64,000 nt of DNA from Thysanoteuthis rhombus (taxonomy: Eukaryota > Mollusca > Cephalopoda > Oegopsida > Thysanoteuthidae). How positions within the stretch are numbered: the stretch's first letter is position 1; each line of letters begins with the position of its first letter. The stretch lies in NCBI GenBank assembly GCA_963457665.1, contig OY735231.1, positions 34,481,369 through 34,545,368 of the forward strand, written 5' to 3'. The position numbers and the translations under genes are program-made. Positions 13,301 through 23,032 of the stretch are shown here, piece by piece. The notes below the pieces were generated by a model. It made no database searches. It worked only from the letters and a program-made list of their open reading frames with translations, and had not been told where the DNA came from.

Positions 13301-14448
13301 TAAAGGTATCCCTTGCTGCATATCAATGGTGGTGAGCAAGTTCATCTTGTAAATCATCTCTATTATAGTGAGTATCAAACTTACTAGGTGCCCAGCTATT
13401 TTGTCCCTGTGCCACTCAAAGCAGAACTTGGTAGTTGAAGTGATGAGGTAATTTTTTGCTTTTCTATTTTATGGAAATATTTTTGATGTACTGATTTCTG
13501 TCCCCCGAAATTTAGTTGGAGTTTGGTTTTTTTTTTGTTTTTTTACCTTCAATATTGAAAAAATTAAATGTTTGAAAAAGTCAGAATTTTTTTGAGGATG
13601 AATTGATGTTCGGGTAGATCTTCATCCTTATAATTTCATTTTCTGATATTTTAAACTTGTTTTATTTGTCGCACTCTTATCAAGTGACTTGATATTCAAA
13701 TGTTTAGTGTTTCAACATGATTTTACTTCTTTCCAGTCAAATGGATTATTTGAGGTAAATGTTAAATGCTTATCTTGTTGATTTTCAAGCTTACGTTTTC
13801 AACAATACTGAAGAAAACATTTTGCTTCTGTTTTCCTTTTTATAAACATTTCTTCTTGAAATTTTTCTTAATTCTTTTCTAGTAATTTTTTCAAAATTAC
13901 ATTCACTTTTAAAAAAATTCTTCAGAGGTTAAATCAAATTTTTGTTTGTCTAAAAAAAATTAGCGAATATTTTTTTTTTCTTTGTCCCCAAAATCATTTC
14001 TGTTTTTTTTTCCCTTACCTCTGGTTAATCAGAACATTTTTTGATCATTTTTCAATTGATTAAATTTCAATATATTGTCTTTTTTTTTTTTCTTAAAACT
14101 AACTTGCAAAAGATTTAAGGAATTATGATTTCTTCAAATCAATGGCTACTACTTTTTTTCTTCTTTTTTCTTTCCTTTTACATATACTTTTTCTAAAAAA
14201 AAGTTTTCTTTATATTCAGAGTTTAATCTAAAAAAAAAATTTAAACGTTTTTTTTACTTTTCTTAAATTTTCATTTCCTTCAAATAATTCTTTAAAAACA
14301 TTTTTTTTTTTTTTACTTTTCTCAAAAAACAATTTCTTGAAAATATTCTTTCTTTCTCAAGGATGACGGTTGGCTGATGGGAATCAAACAATCAGATGGC
14401 ATTAAAGGAGTCTTCCCAGAAAATTTCACAGTCAGACTTTCTGGATAA
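4595..14448 (+). CDS. Amph: Amphiphysin/BIN1 family protein, 3' exons (BAR end, linker, SH3); 5' part lies before the window
   Basis: Eight spliced exons read through in one frame: 4595-4680, 6317-6392, 7463-7545, 8407-8462, 9656-9729, 10988-11236, 12475-12576, 14362-14448 (813 nt, 270 residues plus stop). All have AG acceptors and GT donors and the phases join. Residues 1-82 match the last helix region of the amphiphysin N-BAR domain ([19 protein letters not shown], then [20 protein letters not shown], compare vertebrate AEEE..AQKVFEE and FY.NTFQS). Residues 83-208 are a polar linker with an E/D-rich stretch. Residues 209-270 are an SH3 domain with [20 protein letters not shown] and VFPENF, close to vertebrate amphiphysin. 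The family bends and tubulates membranes in endocytosis and in muscle T-tubules and binds dynamin proline motifs through the SH3. No DPF or LLDLD adaptor/clathrin motif is visible in these exons. The first BAR exons are not in the window; I looked for them in 1-4594 without success. Confidence 0.93.
4681..6316 (+). other. Amph: Amph intron between exons A and B
   Basis: AT-rich intron with T-rich runs. A family A 3' fragment sits at about 6088-6200 (CACTGCCCAAAAACAAAATG then AGAAGTAACTTATTAATTGA). No further exon recognised. Confidence 0.7.
6317..6392 (+). CDS. Amph: Amph exon B (BAR, FY-TFQS signature)
   Basis: Acceptor tctttgcag, donor AAG|gtgtgt. It encodes [19 protein letters not shown] followed by HSEMGK, matching the conserved VGFYVNTF region of vertebrate family members. 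It begins with the last base of an Asp codon and ends in phase 0. Confidence 0.93.
6393..7462 (+). other. Amph: Amph intron between exons B and C
   Basis: T-rich intron with a C run near 6459-6470 and a T run near 6860. Nothing else recognised. Confidence 0.6.
7463..7545 (+). CDS. Amph: Amph exon C (end of BAR)
   Basis: Acceptor tcttcttacag, donor AA|gtaagt. It encodes [19 protein letters not shown] then ERKRPAQVK, aligned with the LN.NL.DV...L segment that closes the BAR domain. It ends in phase 2. Confidence 0.88.
7663..8048. repeat. Inverted-repeat element with two hammerhead-ribozyme-like cores
   Basis: Arms 7663-7797 and 7914-8048 are reverse complements with few mismatches, around a 116-nt centre holding a tRNA-like B box (CTAGGTTCGATCCTAG, minus strand, about 7857-7880). 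Each arm carries CTGACGA, a stem (GGCCGT/ACGGCC), then GAAA: 7747-7715 on minus and 7963-7995 on plus (there one stem pair is weakened). These are the order and spacing of a hammerhead core. It lies in the Amph intron after exon C. Penelope-like retroelements are known to carry such ribozymes in inverted terminal repeats; that assignment is inference. Confidence 0.7.
8407..8462 (+). CDS. Amph: Amph exon D (linker)
   Basis: Acceptor gtttcttacag, donor TG|gtaagt; 56 nt. It encodes [18 protein letters not shown]. Low-complexity polar linker; phases fit both neighbours. It may be alternatively used, as central exons of this family often are. Confidence 0.85.
8880..9005 (+). repeat. tRNA-derived SINE (family I)
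   Basis: Head with A-box-like CATAGCTCAGATGGATCAGA (8888) and tail with TTTATTTCAAATCTGTGCTG and CATAGGTCGACCGTCTGA. The tail recurs at about 16355-16440, 16545-16605 and 50155-50205. Confidence 0.55.
9034..9165 (-). repeat. Interspersed repeat family A fragment
   Basis: Reverse orientation: TTCAACCCTCTAGCTCCATT, then ACATGCATACC and CATAGCTAGCCAGACTCCCT, then GAAAACTGAAAAAACC. 5' end of the family. Confidence 0.65.
9343..9440 (+). repeat. SINE head (family F)
   Basis: B-box-like GAGCCAGGTTCAAACTCTGA followed by GGAAAAGGCATGAATCTATC and a C run. The pair of blocks matches 61315-61400. Confidence 0.5.
9656..9729 (+). CDS. Amph: Amph exon E (linker)
   Basis: Acceptor attttttccag, donor CAG|gtgagg; 74 nt. 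It encodes [20 protein letters not shown] then MSVQ. The YENV motif is a possible tyrosine phosphorylation site (inference). Phase 1 in, phase 0 out. Confidence 0.87.
9730..10987 (+). other. Amph: Amph intron between exons E and F
   Basis: It contains a (TA)n run at 10356-10394 and a GC-richer block at about 10480-10700 (CTGGGGCCCCGCTCC and nearby) that stands out from the intron and may be an inserted repeat. No exon signal with frame. Confidence 0.55.
10988..11236 (+). CDS. Amph: Amph exon F (acidic linker)
   Basis: 249 nt, a multiple of three, so it could be skipped without a frame change. The N-terminal half is Ser/Pro-rich ([18 protein letters not shown]); the second half is a Glu/Asp block ([16 protein letters not shown]) followed by [11 protein letters not shown] just before the SH3. 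Acceptor cttctccag, donor TCG|gttagt. The length and acidic character fit the variable central region of the family. Confidence 0.9.
11237..12474 (+). other. Amph: Amph intron between exons F and G
   Basis: AT-rich with T runs near 11857 and 12384. No repeat family or exon recognised. Confidence 0.55.
12475..12576 (+). CDS. Amph: Amph exon G (SH3, first half)
   Basis: 102 nt, phase 0 at both ends. It encodes [20 protein letters not shown] then [14 protein letters not shown]: the ALYDY-equivalent strand (THPYTQGD), the RT loop acids (DTDEL) and the start of the n-Src loop (EPENPEEM). Vertebrate BIN1 has Q.QHDYTATDTDEL and QNPEEQDEGWLMG at the same positions. Confidence 0.94.
12577..13736 (+). 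other. Amph: Amph intron before the microexon
   Basis: AT-rich; no other in-frame splice-bounded block recognised. It ends in the pyrimidine tract of the microexon acceptor. Confidence 0.55.
13737..13754 (+). CDS. Amph: Candidate 18-nt microexon in the SH3 n-Src loop
   Basis: An AG acceptor after a pyrimidine tract (ttacttctttccag) is followed by 18 nt encoding SNGLFE with no stop, then a strong donor GAG|gtaaat. It lies in the intron between the two SH3 exons and is phase 0 on both sides. Inclusion would give ...NPEEM-SNGLFE-DDGWLMG... with the frame intact. The insertion point is the n-Src loop, where neuronal N1-Src of vertebrates carries a six-residue microexon. That both splice sites and phase fit is seen; that it is used in cells is inferred. 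Confidence 0.6.
13755..14361 (+). other. Amph: Amph intron after the microexon
   Basis: Extremely T-rich, with many runs of 8-14 T up to the exon H acceptor. U-rich flanks are a common setting for regulated splicing, which is an inference here. Confidence 0.6.
14362..14448 (+). CDS. Amph: Amph terminal coding exon H (SH3, second half, stop)
   Basis: Acceptor ctttctcaag, 87 nt ending in TAA. It encodes [20 protein letters not shown] then [10 protein letters not shown] (ligand-binding Trp), the distal loop and the VFPENF motif of the SH3 pocket are all present. The protein ends two residues after the RL that matches vertebrate ERV. Confidence 0.95.
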   Translation, partial: DDGWLMGIKQSDGIKGVFPENFTVRLSG

Positions 14449-16268
14449 CATTCGCTAATCCTCCTTTAAAATCTGTTGATACAAATTCTATTGCTACTCT
14501 AATGATGCACATTGCTGCCACCACCACCACCACCACCACCACCATTGTCACTGCTGCTGCTGATGCTTCTACTTGGTCACCAGTGTCCAATGATCTTCTG
14601 TGGTCAACAAAATCACTGCCATCATCTTTGAACAAAGATTTGATTGGTCATTATCTGACCAGTATCCATCGTTGCTCCCTGCCTCTTATTGAAATTGAAG
14701 TCTTACTCAAATACACACAAGAGACGTGTGTATCAATGAACTTATATAAACATGTATCCAATCTAACTGACCGCATTTGAGGACATATAAGGCCGCCCTT
14801 TTGCCTGGGGGAAAAAAAACAAAAAACAAATTGAAAGGTTTATGTAACCTTTGTTATCCAGCTCTATGTCGGCCCGAACTTGAAGAGTTAAAAAAAAAAA
14901 AACTGGGTTATAAATGAGAAGAATTCAGGGAAATGTATTTTTTTTTCTTTATATTCCCTACTGGAAAGAGGGGAGTCATATACGCCATCAAATACGGTAT
15001 ATGATCATACAATTACTGTTACACACAACCCCACACTCTCTTAATATGCATTAATTCAATGGATATCTGGAGATTTTCCGGCTGAAAAGATTTGATTTTT
15101 TTTCAAAAAAAAAATCTTGTTCTAATTTTCCACCAAGAAAGAAACAAGGGTAAACTTGCACAATTCTAGCAAACACAAATATCATCAAAATATACAGATT
15201 TATTGGAGAGGAAAAAAAAAAAAAAAAAAAGCTTAAAAATCTGCTAGCAAGTTTTCTTTCTCCTGTGAAACCCAACATCTTCCAATCTGTTCGAAAAAAA
15301 AGCTGATGAATGGTAGAAGACTTATTTATTTCAGATTTTTGAAGAAAGAAAGAAAGCTAAACACTTGTTATATAAACACTATTTTATCTAACTTCATTTA
15401 CATTCCATTCTAATTTGCCTTGTTATGTTTAAATTAACCCAACCTTTTAATTTGCCCAGAGTCTGCTTTACATTTTTTATACACATCATTAAAAAAATCA
15501 CGATTTGCTCTCATCTATCAGAAATCGAATACCTGTTACTTGTCTGCAAAAATTTATTTCTCTAAATTTTAGCTATGCTAAAAAAAAAAAAATGGAAGAA
15601 GCAAGTTCGATTGTATAACAATGGTGCAATCAGGCTTTTTAAAAGATGACAAGGAAGATAACCATTATATAAATGGTTGTCCTTTGAAACCTTATGCTCA
15701 CTTTATTCTAATTTCTATGCACATTTTGGGATTTTATTTGTTAGTAACCTATAAAATCCAATCTGGATTTAATATAACAAAAACGAAAACTTAAAAGAAT
15801 TGTTAGCCTTAAGGAAGCGGAATGCCAAATAATTGTTTTTGAATGATACCTATTCACAGCTTTTATTATTTCCCTTAGTAGACATTATGGAGTTGTTTTT
15901 CATTCTTTCTAAAATAGTGTAATCGTTATATATTAGCAGGTTATAAATATTTACAGAATTATTTATAACACATTGCTTGAACAGCCTTAAATTGACTGCT
16001 TGTTTTATATTTGTGATAATATTTTTGAGAATATGATGATAATCTGGACAATGCACGTTTTAAAACCAAGTTCAAAATCATCATTTTTATAATTTCTAAT
16101 ACTCTTTCAGCATCATCTTACTTTTCAGCGTACCTACCAACTTCTATCAGAAAACCCAGTATGAAGTAAAATCCAACATGGTTCCAACACAAATGAAATT
16201 GGAAATAACCTATTGAACGTGAATTTCAGTTCCACTGAAGATTACAGACTGAATATTCATCAAATAAA
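14449..16268 (+). other. Probable Amph 3'UTR
   Basis: AT-rich sequence after the stop with no further exon signal. It contains a (CCA)n run at 14518-14543, several A runs and a 20-A tract near 15210-15230. An ATTAAA lies near 15488; the first canonical AATAAA is at 16263-16268. The end of the transcript is inferred. Confidence 0.4.
14518..14543 (+). repeat. (CCA)n trinucleotide run
   Basis: About nine CCA units, followed by a short CTG run, about 70 nt after the Amph stop codon. It is translated in one frame as poly-Thr but has no other coding support. Confidence 0.9.
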
Positions 16269-16354
16269 AATCATTCTGTCAAGATTTGTACTCTAGATTC
16301 AGTCGTTACCAACTTTTGACTTGTATTTCTTTTGGTGTTTTGCATCGCAATTAC

Positions 16355-16605
16355 TTAGGCCGTTAGTCTATGGTAGTGAGCTTATTCATTTTCAAACTGC
16401 ATTGATAATGGGTAAAGAAAAAGCTGTCCGAGTTAATTCTTTATTTACAATTGCATTGTTCACTCATTGACTGTCTGAGTAGTTGCGATTTAGAACAACC
16501 AAAATTAGAATGACGTAAAGAATAAGCTCTTGCCTAGAACTTATTCTTTATTTCAAATCTGACCTGTTTACTAAATGTCATAGACCAACAGTTCGAGGAG
16601 TTGTA
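16355..16605. repeat. Facing SINE family I tails
   Basis: GGCCGTTAGTCTATGGTAGT (about 16358) and, in reverse, CATAGACCAACAGTTCGAGG (about 16581) flank about 200 bases. The inner parts share TTATTTCAAATCTG-type sequence. Two tail copies in opposite orientation. Confidence 0.45.
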
Positions 16606-16879
16606 ACGTGAAGCAATTGAAACTAGGGTGAAAGAAATACTAGTCAAAATGACAATGCTTCAAGATAAATTACTAGATTAATATTACAATTTCTAGATTC
16701 AGTCCTCTACAAAAGCAGATTCTACCCTTTAAAAAATTTCTGAATATGAATTTGTCAATAACAATTGATATTCATCTATTATAGAATTTCAAAATTCACA
16801 GAATTAGCTGTCGGTGATCAGGACCTGGATGTTTTAAATACTTTGACCTCAAATAAAAATTCTCTTGTACAATGATTTC

Positions 16880-17010
16880 CTCATCTCTTGTTTTTTACCC
16901 ATTTCAGCCATAGCATTCTCAGACCTTCCTCAGGTATCTGTTTCATTCATTCACCTTCCGGGAATGTTGAACAGAACCCTCTATTTGATCTCGGGGGTAT
17001 GATGTTTTCA
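16880..17010 (-). repeat. Decayed hammerhead-like repeat copy
   Basis: Minus strand reads GATACCTGAGGAAGGTCTGA ... GGCTGAAATGGGTAAAAAAC, colinear with GATACCTGACGAAGGCCGTA ... GGCCGAAACG of the 7.7-kb element. The upstream GGGTT.TGTTC block is also shared. Confidence 0.5.
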
Positions 17011-17235
17011 TTTATTACCTGTCATATTCATTGCCCTTCCTTGGAAATTTCATTACTCATACTCATAAAATTTTCTATGACTCTCTGCCTCTATCCAGAG
17101 CTTGAACTACTTTCAGAGAACCAGGTATATTTCAGCAGTACTTTCATCCATTCAGTGAGTGATTCTGAACCTGTCAGCAATGACATATCACAGGTTTTTA
17201 GGTGATGTGATGAACTTTGAAAAAAAAAACTTTTA

Positions 17236-17395
17236 AAATTTCATTTTATTAAACTAGTTTCATCAGTATGTTTCAAAATTTCAAGTTATATTTTTATCGA
17301 ACTCTTAGTGTTATAGATAAATTAGAAAAACAGGCCACTTACCTATAAGACTGTATCTAAAATACATACATTTTCACCATGCTAGAAAGGTTTGC
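17236..17395. mobile_element. hAT-like MITE (family G), diverged copy
   Basis: AAATTTCAAGTTATATTTTT, a TTAGAAAAACAGGCCACTTA block and AAAGGTTTGCCATCAAT correspond to 54149-54348. The left terminus is diverged. Confidence 0.5.
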
Positions 17396-17424
17396 CATCA
17401 ATAAATTAGGCCATAAGAGTTGAA

Positions 17425-17670
17425 GCTTCAAGCTCAACTGGTCTCTTGAAGTCATGAGTTCAACCCCCAGATCAATCCTTGCCTGAATATACAAATTCTG
17501 AAATTGCCTAGGAAGAGCACCTTACAAGACAGGTAAGGAATGAAGACAATGTACCCCCCCAGTGGGCTTCTGATCCAAATCCCCTGCAGGTTATCAAATA
17601 CAAGAGACACCTGAGAAAGGTCAGTGGGTATAACGGCTGAAGCTTTACGATTAAAAAAACAAAAACAAAC
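17425..17670 (+). repeat. SINE-like head joined to a hammerhead-like core
   Basis: A tRNA-like segment (TCATGAGTTCAACCCCCAGA, about 17453) is followed at 17607-17660 by GACACCTGAGAAAGGTCAGT ... AACGGCTGAAGCTTTACGAT, a diverged copy of the CTGANGA-stem-GAAA motif. Confidence 0.4.
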
Positions 17671-18121
17671 AAAGATGAAGAAGCAGGTTTGAAAAAAATC
17701 ATTGTATAATAAAACCTAGTCCAAGAAACTTGGACTTTTCCTCTTATTCTCACATTTCAATGCGTGTCTATAAAACCTATGAATGGTTCCATATACTGGG
17801 CTTCCAAAAAAGATATTTCATATTCAAAAACTTATATATTCTGGCCTTTTAAAGGATGTTTTTCTGTTTTTTTGATGTTATTGGAAAGAGAAATTTTACC
17901 GTTTTTGAATGCTTCTTATTAGGAATATGCAAATCTTTTATCGTGAATTTATCTAGAGTATTTTATTTTTTTTTTTTACGAATTTTGAACTTTTTATTCA
18001 AGTTTTCAATGTTAAATCATTTTCTTCCAAAAATAGTTTTTGATTTTAGTATTTTTCTTGATAAAGGATCGAAACAATACCCTTTTTTTTTCCTTCAAGT
18101 TCCTTAGGATTTGAATTCAAT

Positions 18122-18612
18122 AATTGCTTTAATCTAGGAAAAAATGTTATTTCATTTTCTTTTCTCCATTGACTATTGACTTCAATATAATTCAAAACTG
18201 AAAGAAATGTAAAATCCAGTGGCGTATAACACTTCTCTTTCCAATAACAGCAGAGAACAAGTTGCAGATTTGAAGACAATTTACAACAAAGATTGTATAT
18301 GTGGCATAAATTATGAATTTTATAACTTCATTCACAATACCAGTACTAACCTCTAAATTATCTACCAGGCTGTCAAGATGATGACACCAGTATATCTTTC
18401 TATTGTTTACCATGTATGCACGTTGTGGTGTCCCTTATCAATGAAAATATATGCATTCTAACTGTAAAAAAATCGTAAACCTTTGTGAGTTGAGAGATGT
18501 TTTAATCTAGGATAAACTGTCACTTCATTTTCTTTCTCCATCATTATAGACTTTCCTTATTAATGAAAATATATACAATCAAACTGTAAAAAAAAAATCG
18601 TAAACCTTTGAC
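18122..18612. repeat. Local direct duplication
   Basis: CCTTATCAATGAAAATATAT...TCGTAAACCTTTG at about 18433-18485 recurs at 18554-18612. TTTAATCTAGGA followed by a TCATTTTCTTT block at 18127-18165 recurs at about 18502-18535. Old tandem duplication. Confidence 0.6.
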
Positions 18613-18826
18613 TTGAGAGGTGAGTCCTCCGAGAAATGATTATTATTGATAGATTCAAGGTTTTCTGACTCTATTTAAAAGTCATCAAATGCTTTATTTC
18701 TCTGGAATAAGTCTCAAAAACTTACCTTGCATCCTGACGGGCCAAAGGTTACCTCTTTCCATAGGCCTATCCTAAACCCAAGAGGAAGATAATCTGGGTA
18801 ATCATTTTTCCTAACATCTTGTATCC

Positions 18827-18858
18827 TTACTAGCATAGTACCCATCAAAAATGACAAG
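18827..18858 (+). repeat. Short conserved repeat J
   Basis: TTACTAGCATAGTACCCATC followed by AAAAATGA. Near-identical at 33365 and 36169 with different flanks, so it is probably the end of a mobile element family. Confidence 0.5.
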
Positions 18859-18950
18859 ATTTTTTATGTTATCTATGAATAGATAAGTATTTTAGAATAT
18901 TTCTATTTTTGAATGTCATTTTCAGGCCCATAAGTCTCAAACACCTCTTC

Positions 18951-19092
18951 TCTTTAATCAGTTTTAAAGAGAGAAAAACTTGTGTTTTCCAAACAAATTT
19001 ACACAAGGGCATAGCAAACCGTCAGCTGCAGCAGTCACCCTTGAGCTGCTGGCCACATGAGTCTTCCTCTCTTTAATCAGCTTTAAAGAGTC
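18951..19092. repeat. Duplicated palindromic hairpin
   Basis: CTCTTTAATCAGTTTTAAAGAG-type palindrome (9-bp stem, about 4-nt loop) occurs at 18951-18973 and again at 19070-19092 with one loop change. Confidence 0.6.
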
Positions 19093-20479
19093 GAGGAGAG
19101 TTAAACATATCTTCACCATGATGTAATCAGACAAATGAACAAAACAAACTTGGTAGCTATGGTCTTTATATTTATAGATTATTCATCAACTTTCAAGGGA
19201 GATAATAGAAATTATAATAAACCTTAAGATCACCTCCCTTGGTAATTCATTTTATTGGAACAAATAATCCTAAACACCGACTAAGAATTTTAATTGAAAT
19301 ACAATAAATTATATTTCAAGCAGAATTTGTAGATTACCTCCCTTAGGTACATGAAAATCACCTTTCCTGAGAGTTGATGAATATGATTAGTACCACAAAT
19401 AATTAAAAAATGAAATTTTATCACAAAAATCATTCCCATGTCGGTATATAATTAATGTAATTCAATGGATCTTGTTGTACATCAAGTTGGTTCACTCAGT
19501 GTACAGACTTTTTAAACTACTAAAATTGATCTGATTCTATTCATATATATTATTTGATATTGGCCCTTTTATCAATACGTTTGTTCGTAAGTAACTTTTT
19601 TCAATATAAATTCCAGTAGAAACAAATTGATCTGTTTGGTATATCCGTGGTTATTCTTTATTCTCTTCAAATTGTATAGATTCCAATATCAAGTACTCGT
19701 GCATGGTAAATTACCCAACAAACCAAATTTAAAACTTTTTAAATAACGATTCTTTTTTGCTCACCTTTTATCAAGTCACAAGATTGTTTTTCAATATCAA
19801 CTTCAATCAATTCTGATCTACACAATGTCTGTTAATATTCGATTTGACCTGTTGTAAGTAATTAGTTTCTAGTTTAGATACCTGAATCACTCGAGTGCCA
19901 TGATTAATTTCTTATTGTTAATGCCCTTGTTTAAAGATTTCCAGTGTTGTTTATATACAAATCATGTCATGGGGCTTGCCACTAGCCGAAAAAACTGTTT
20001 CTCATTGCTTACCCAAAGCAGAAGAAAAAAAAAACGAAAACCCCTTCCGACACATCAGGTTTTTGGTCAGGAGCCATCAAAGAAGATAAATTCTTTTTAA
20101 GCTCCGTGGAAATGTAAACTAAACGAAAATTTACTTTTTGAGAAATTTACTAAAAAAAAAAATCCTGACTTTTTGTTGCTTTTCTGGCTTCCTTATGAAT
20201 TTTAACAATTTGTTATATTTATGCATTTAATATTTTACCATTTGTTTACTCAATGAATTCTTTTAAAATTGTTGATTGTCTCATTAAAAAAAAAAAAAAA
20301 TGGTTATATTTTACTGATTGATCTTTTTCTATTTTCTGTGTAATTAATGGCTTCCTATAATCCAGTTGCCATGATATGTGCGAGGTTAATAACTTATTTC
20401 AAATTCTTATGACTACTATTTATTGCTTCATACTTCAACTTTCACTCGGATCAATTTCCCTTTGACAGTGAATAAATAG
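19093..20479. other. Intergenic sequence between Amph and GRWD1
   Basis: AAGGGAGATAA at about 19196 and its reverse-like ACCTCCCTT at about 19235 and 19335 mark possible old MITE ends. No gene recognised. Confidence 0.4.
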
Positions 20480-20489
20480 CGTTAGATCG

Positions 20490-20580
20490 GTGATTAAAGA
20501 TCAACGATTAGGTGGTATTCAAACCCACATCCTCTGCGGAAAGAACTGTTTACACCAACCTGCTCCACCAGAAGACAAAA
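20490..20580 (-). repeat. tRNA-derived SINE head
   Basis: Minus strand: A-box-like GGTGGAGCAGGTTGGTGTAA, then B-box-like GTGGGTTTGAATACCAC. The spacing fits a tRNA-derived Pol III promoter. Confidence 0.5.
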
Positions 20581-20599
20581 GATCAAATAGTACCCTCAA

Positions 20600-21466
20600 A
20601 CCCATTATTCTGATTGGCGGCCATCTTTGTTTAAATTCTGGTAAGGCTTATTCTTTATTTTCCAATCAAACACTATTTATTTTCTATCTGAGAGGAATTG
20701 GTCTGAGTGAAATTTGTGATAAAATGCAACAAATGAATAGAGATTAAGCTGAAAAGTAGTCATAAAATATTTGAATAATAATGAATTCTAATCCTTAATC
20801 TGATAAAAAAAAATTTTTCTAAATAAAAAATGTATTAATAACTTTCTGAAAATTATCATTCAGAAGTTAGTTTGAACATAACACACCCCCTTTTTTCTTG
20901 AAAATATACACCTGAGTATTGTTTTTTGTATTTTACCAGTCTTTTGGTTGTGTCATTCCTGAGGTATCTTCAGGGTTCCTACTGCTCAAATTACAAGTCT
21001 CCAAGTGGTTTTTATTTTCAGGAACAATTTTTTTTTCTTCATCTCTGGAGGGTACCCCCTCTACACTGAGCATAAAACCCAGAATTCATCATCTCTACCA
21101 TTGGTACATCATTTTTGGAGAAAAAAAAAAGAAAAAAATTTAATCTGAATGATTAAACAAAATTATGGACAGATTATTCTAAATGCAATATCAGTTTCTG
21201 AAAATTCCTTGTAATTACATTTGTCATCAATACAGGAAATCCCCGATTTCATGAGTCCTTGAAAACTGACGCATTAATCAAAACTTGAAAGCCTATGGGA
21301 TATTATGAAATCAATCCCAAACATAAAATTTTAAAAAAATAATATTCAAGACAACTTTTTAATGCATATTAGCAAAGGATAATAATTCTAAAAAATTACA
21401 ATAAATTTATTGAAAAGAGAGGAACATTTAATTTTTGCTACATTTTGAAAATCGATGGTGTCCCAA

Positions 21467-21499
<33 letters not shown>

Positions 21500-23032
21500 C
21501 TGGAGGTCCCTAATGTGGAACAAAAAAAAAACGTTTTTTGAAGAAATGAATGTTCTATTGTACTCTTTGTCAAACTAAATTACTTTGCATTACTTGCTAT
21601 TTGATTATGAGGATAAAAAATCATTAGCATTTTAATTGAAAATGCATTTATTGGAGCTGCGTTAGTCAGGGGTTTCCTGTATAGGATTTCAAAGCAAAGA
21701 GATCACGTCTCGCTTAAATTCCAAACCTTTCAGCAGTTAAGATTCCACACTTCAAAATTGTTTCAATGTGTGGAGAAGCCTAGCAAACCCGCCATGAATT
21801 TTGTGGAATTCCTGTTTTACATGAATTCTTGTTTTAAACAGTTGTGCCTATTTCAATCTGGTGCTGCCATTACAAAAAAAAAATAATATATAAACTAAAG
21901 AATTCACACATTATCCTTGTGCCATAAATGCAAATGTTTTCTTTCTAAAAGTGTGTAACCCTAGTACCCAAGTATTTTTTATCCTGAAAGAATACTGTAT
22001 ATCATCCCCTACAGATGTTCTTAACTATCACAAGACCAGAACTCTCGATCCTATATGGATGTAAACCCCCTTTTCTCACAGGGAGAATGCTGGGTTTGTT
22101 TGTCTTTCTTTTGTCTTCCTGTGATCTGGTGCAATAAAGATATTTCTCCAATAAATAATGAAGAGATTTTGTTTTCTTTGAAATCAAAAGCCTATTTGCA
22201 TGTGAATCACCAACATAATCCCGACTTTGTTCAATTGATTGAAGGTCATGTAAAAAAAATTGATAATGGTTGAAATAAATTTATATAAGTATTTATTTCA
22301 GTTCTAGATGTTTTTCATTGCATTGTTAATGGTTCATTTTTTTAATAAACAAAAAACTGTCAATCATTATATTACTACTAATAATACAACTAGTGTGTAC
22401 ACAAGTCTATTTTCTCCATTTCTAATCCTCTCAAAGCAATTTTTATCAGACTACTATATGAATTAATCTTTTCCATTTTTGAGAAAACCAAATATCAGCT
22501 AGCTTTAATAGATATTTACTGAGGAGGTAGAAAGATTATAGTTGGCTAATCTTTCAAGTGAGGGAGCTTTGAAAATCAGCGCTTAAAATCCTGCTAAATA
22601 TTAACCACTAATATTAATGGGGAAATATGCAACCATTCACCCAAAAGTCAGGCCCACCAAGTTGTAATAATATAAGTATATTGGGCCTAAAATGAAGATG
22701 CTTGCTTCTATAACTGAAGTTAAAAGAAAAGAAATTCAGAATGGTGCATGTTCTCAGCCTGAACCAATCACATCCATTGACATGGAGTAGAAGACAAGTT
22801 CAAGCTTTACTCAGAGCTTGGACTTACAATAAAAGATCAAGCAGTATTTTAAAAGACTGAAGTTCTCTGCACAGCTTTATAAACTATTCATCACAGCAGG
22901 GACAGTGGTACTCAAAATATTTACCATGGCAATTAATGATAAAACAAAAATAAAAAAAAAACTTTTTTTTTTTTTTTCCTCATTTATTCAATTGTCTCTC
23001 CTTTCTGCAGCAATGAAAAGTTTCATTCTCTT
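20600..23032. other. Intergenic, downstream of GRWD1
   Basis: AT-rich, with a (TA)n run at 21471-21499. No host gene or full repeat recognised. Confidence 0.45.

Noticed and set aside
14502-14780. 92-codon open frame after the Amph stop
   Set aside because: It is carried by the (CCA)n run and lies in the probable 3'UTR; no known domain.
20928-20975. CCTGAGGTATCTTCAGGG palindrome, resembling part of the hammerhead-like family
   Set aside because: Only the CCTGA/TATC word is shared; there is no stem II or GAAA box in place.
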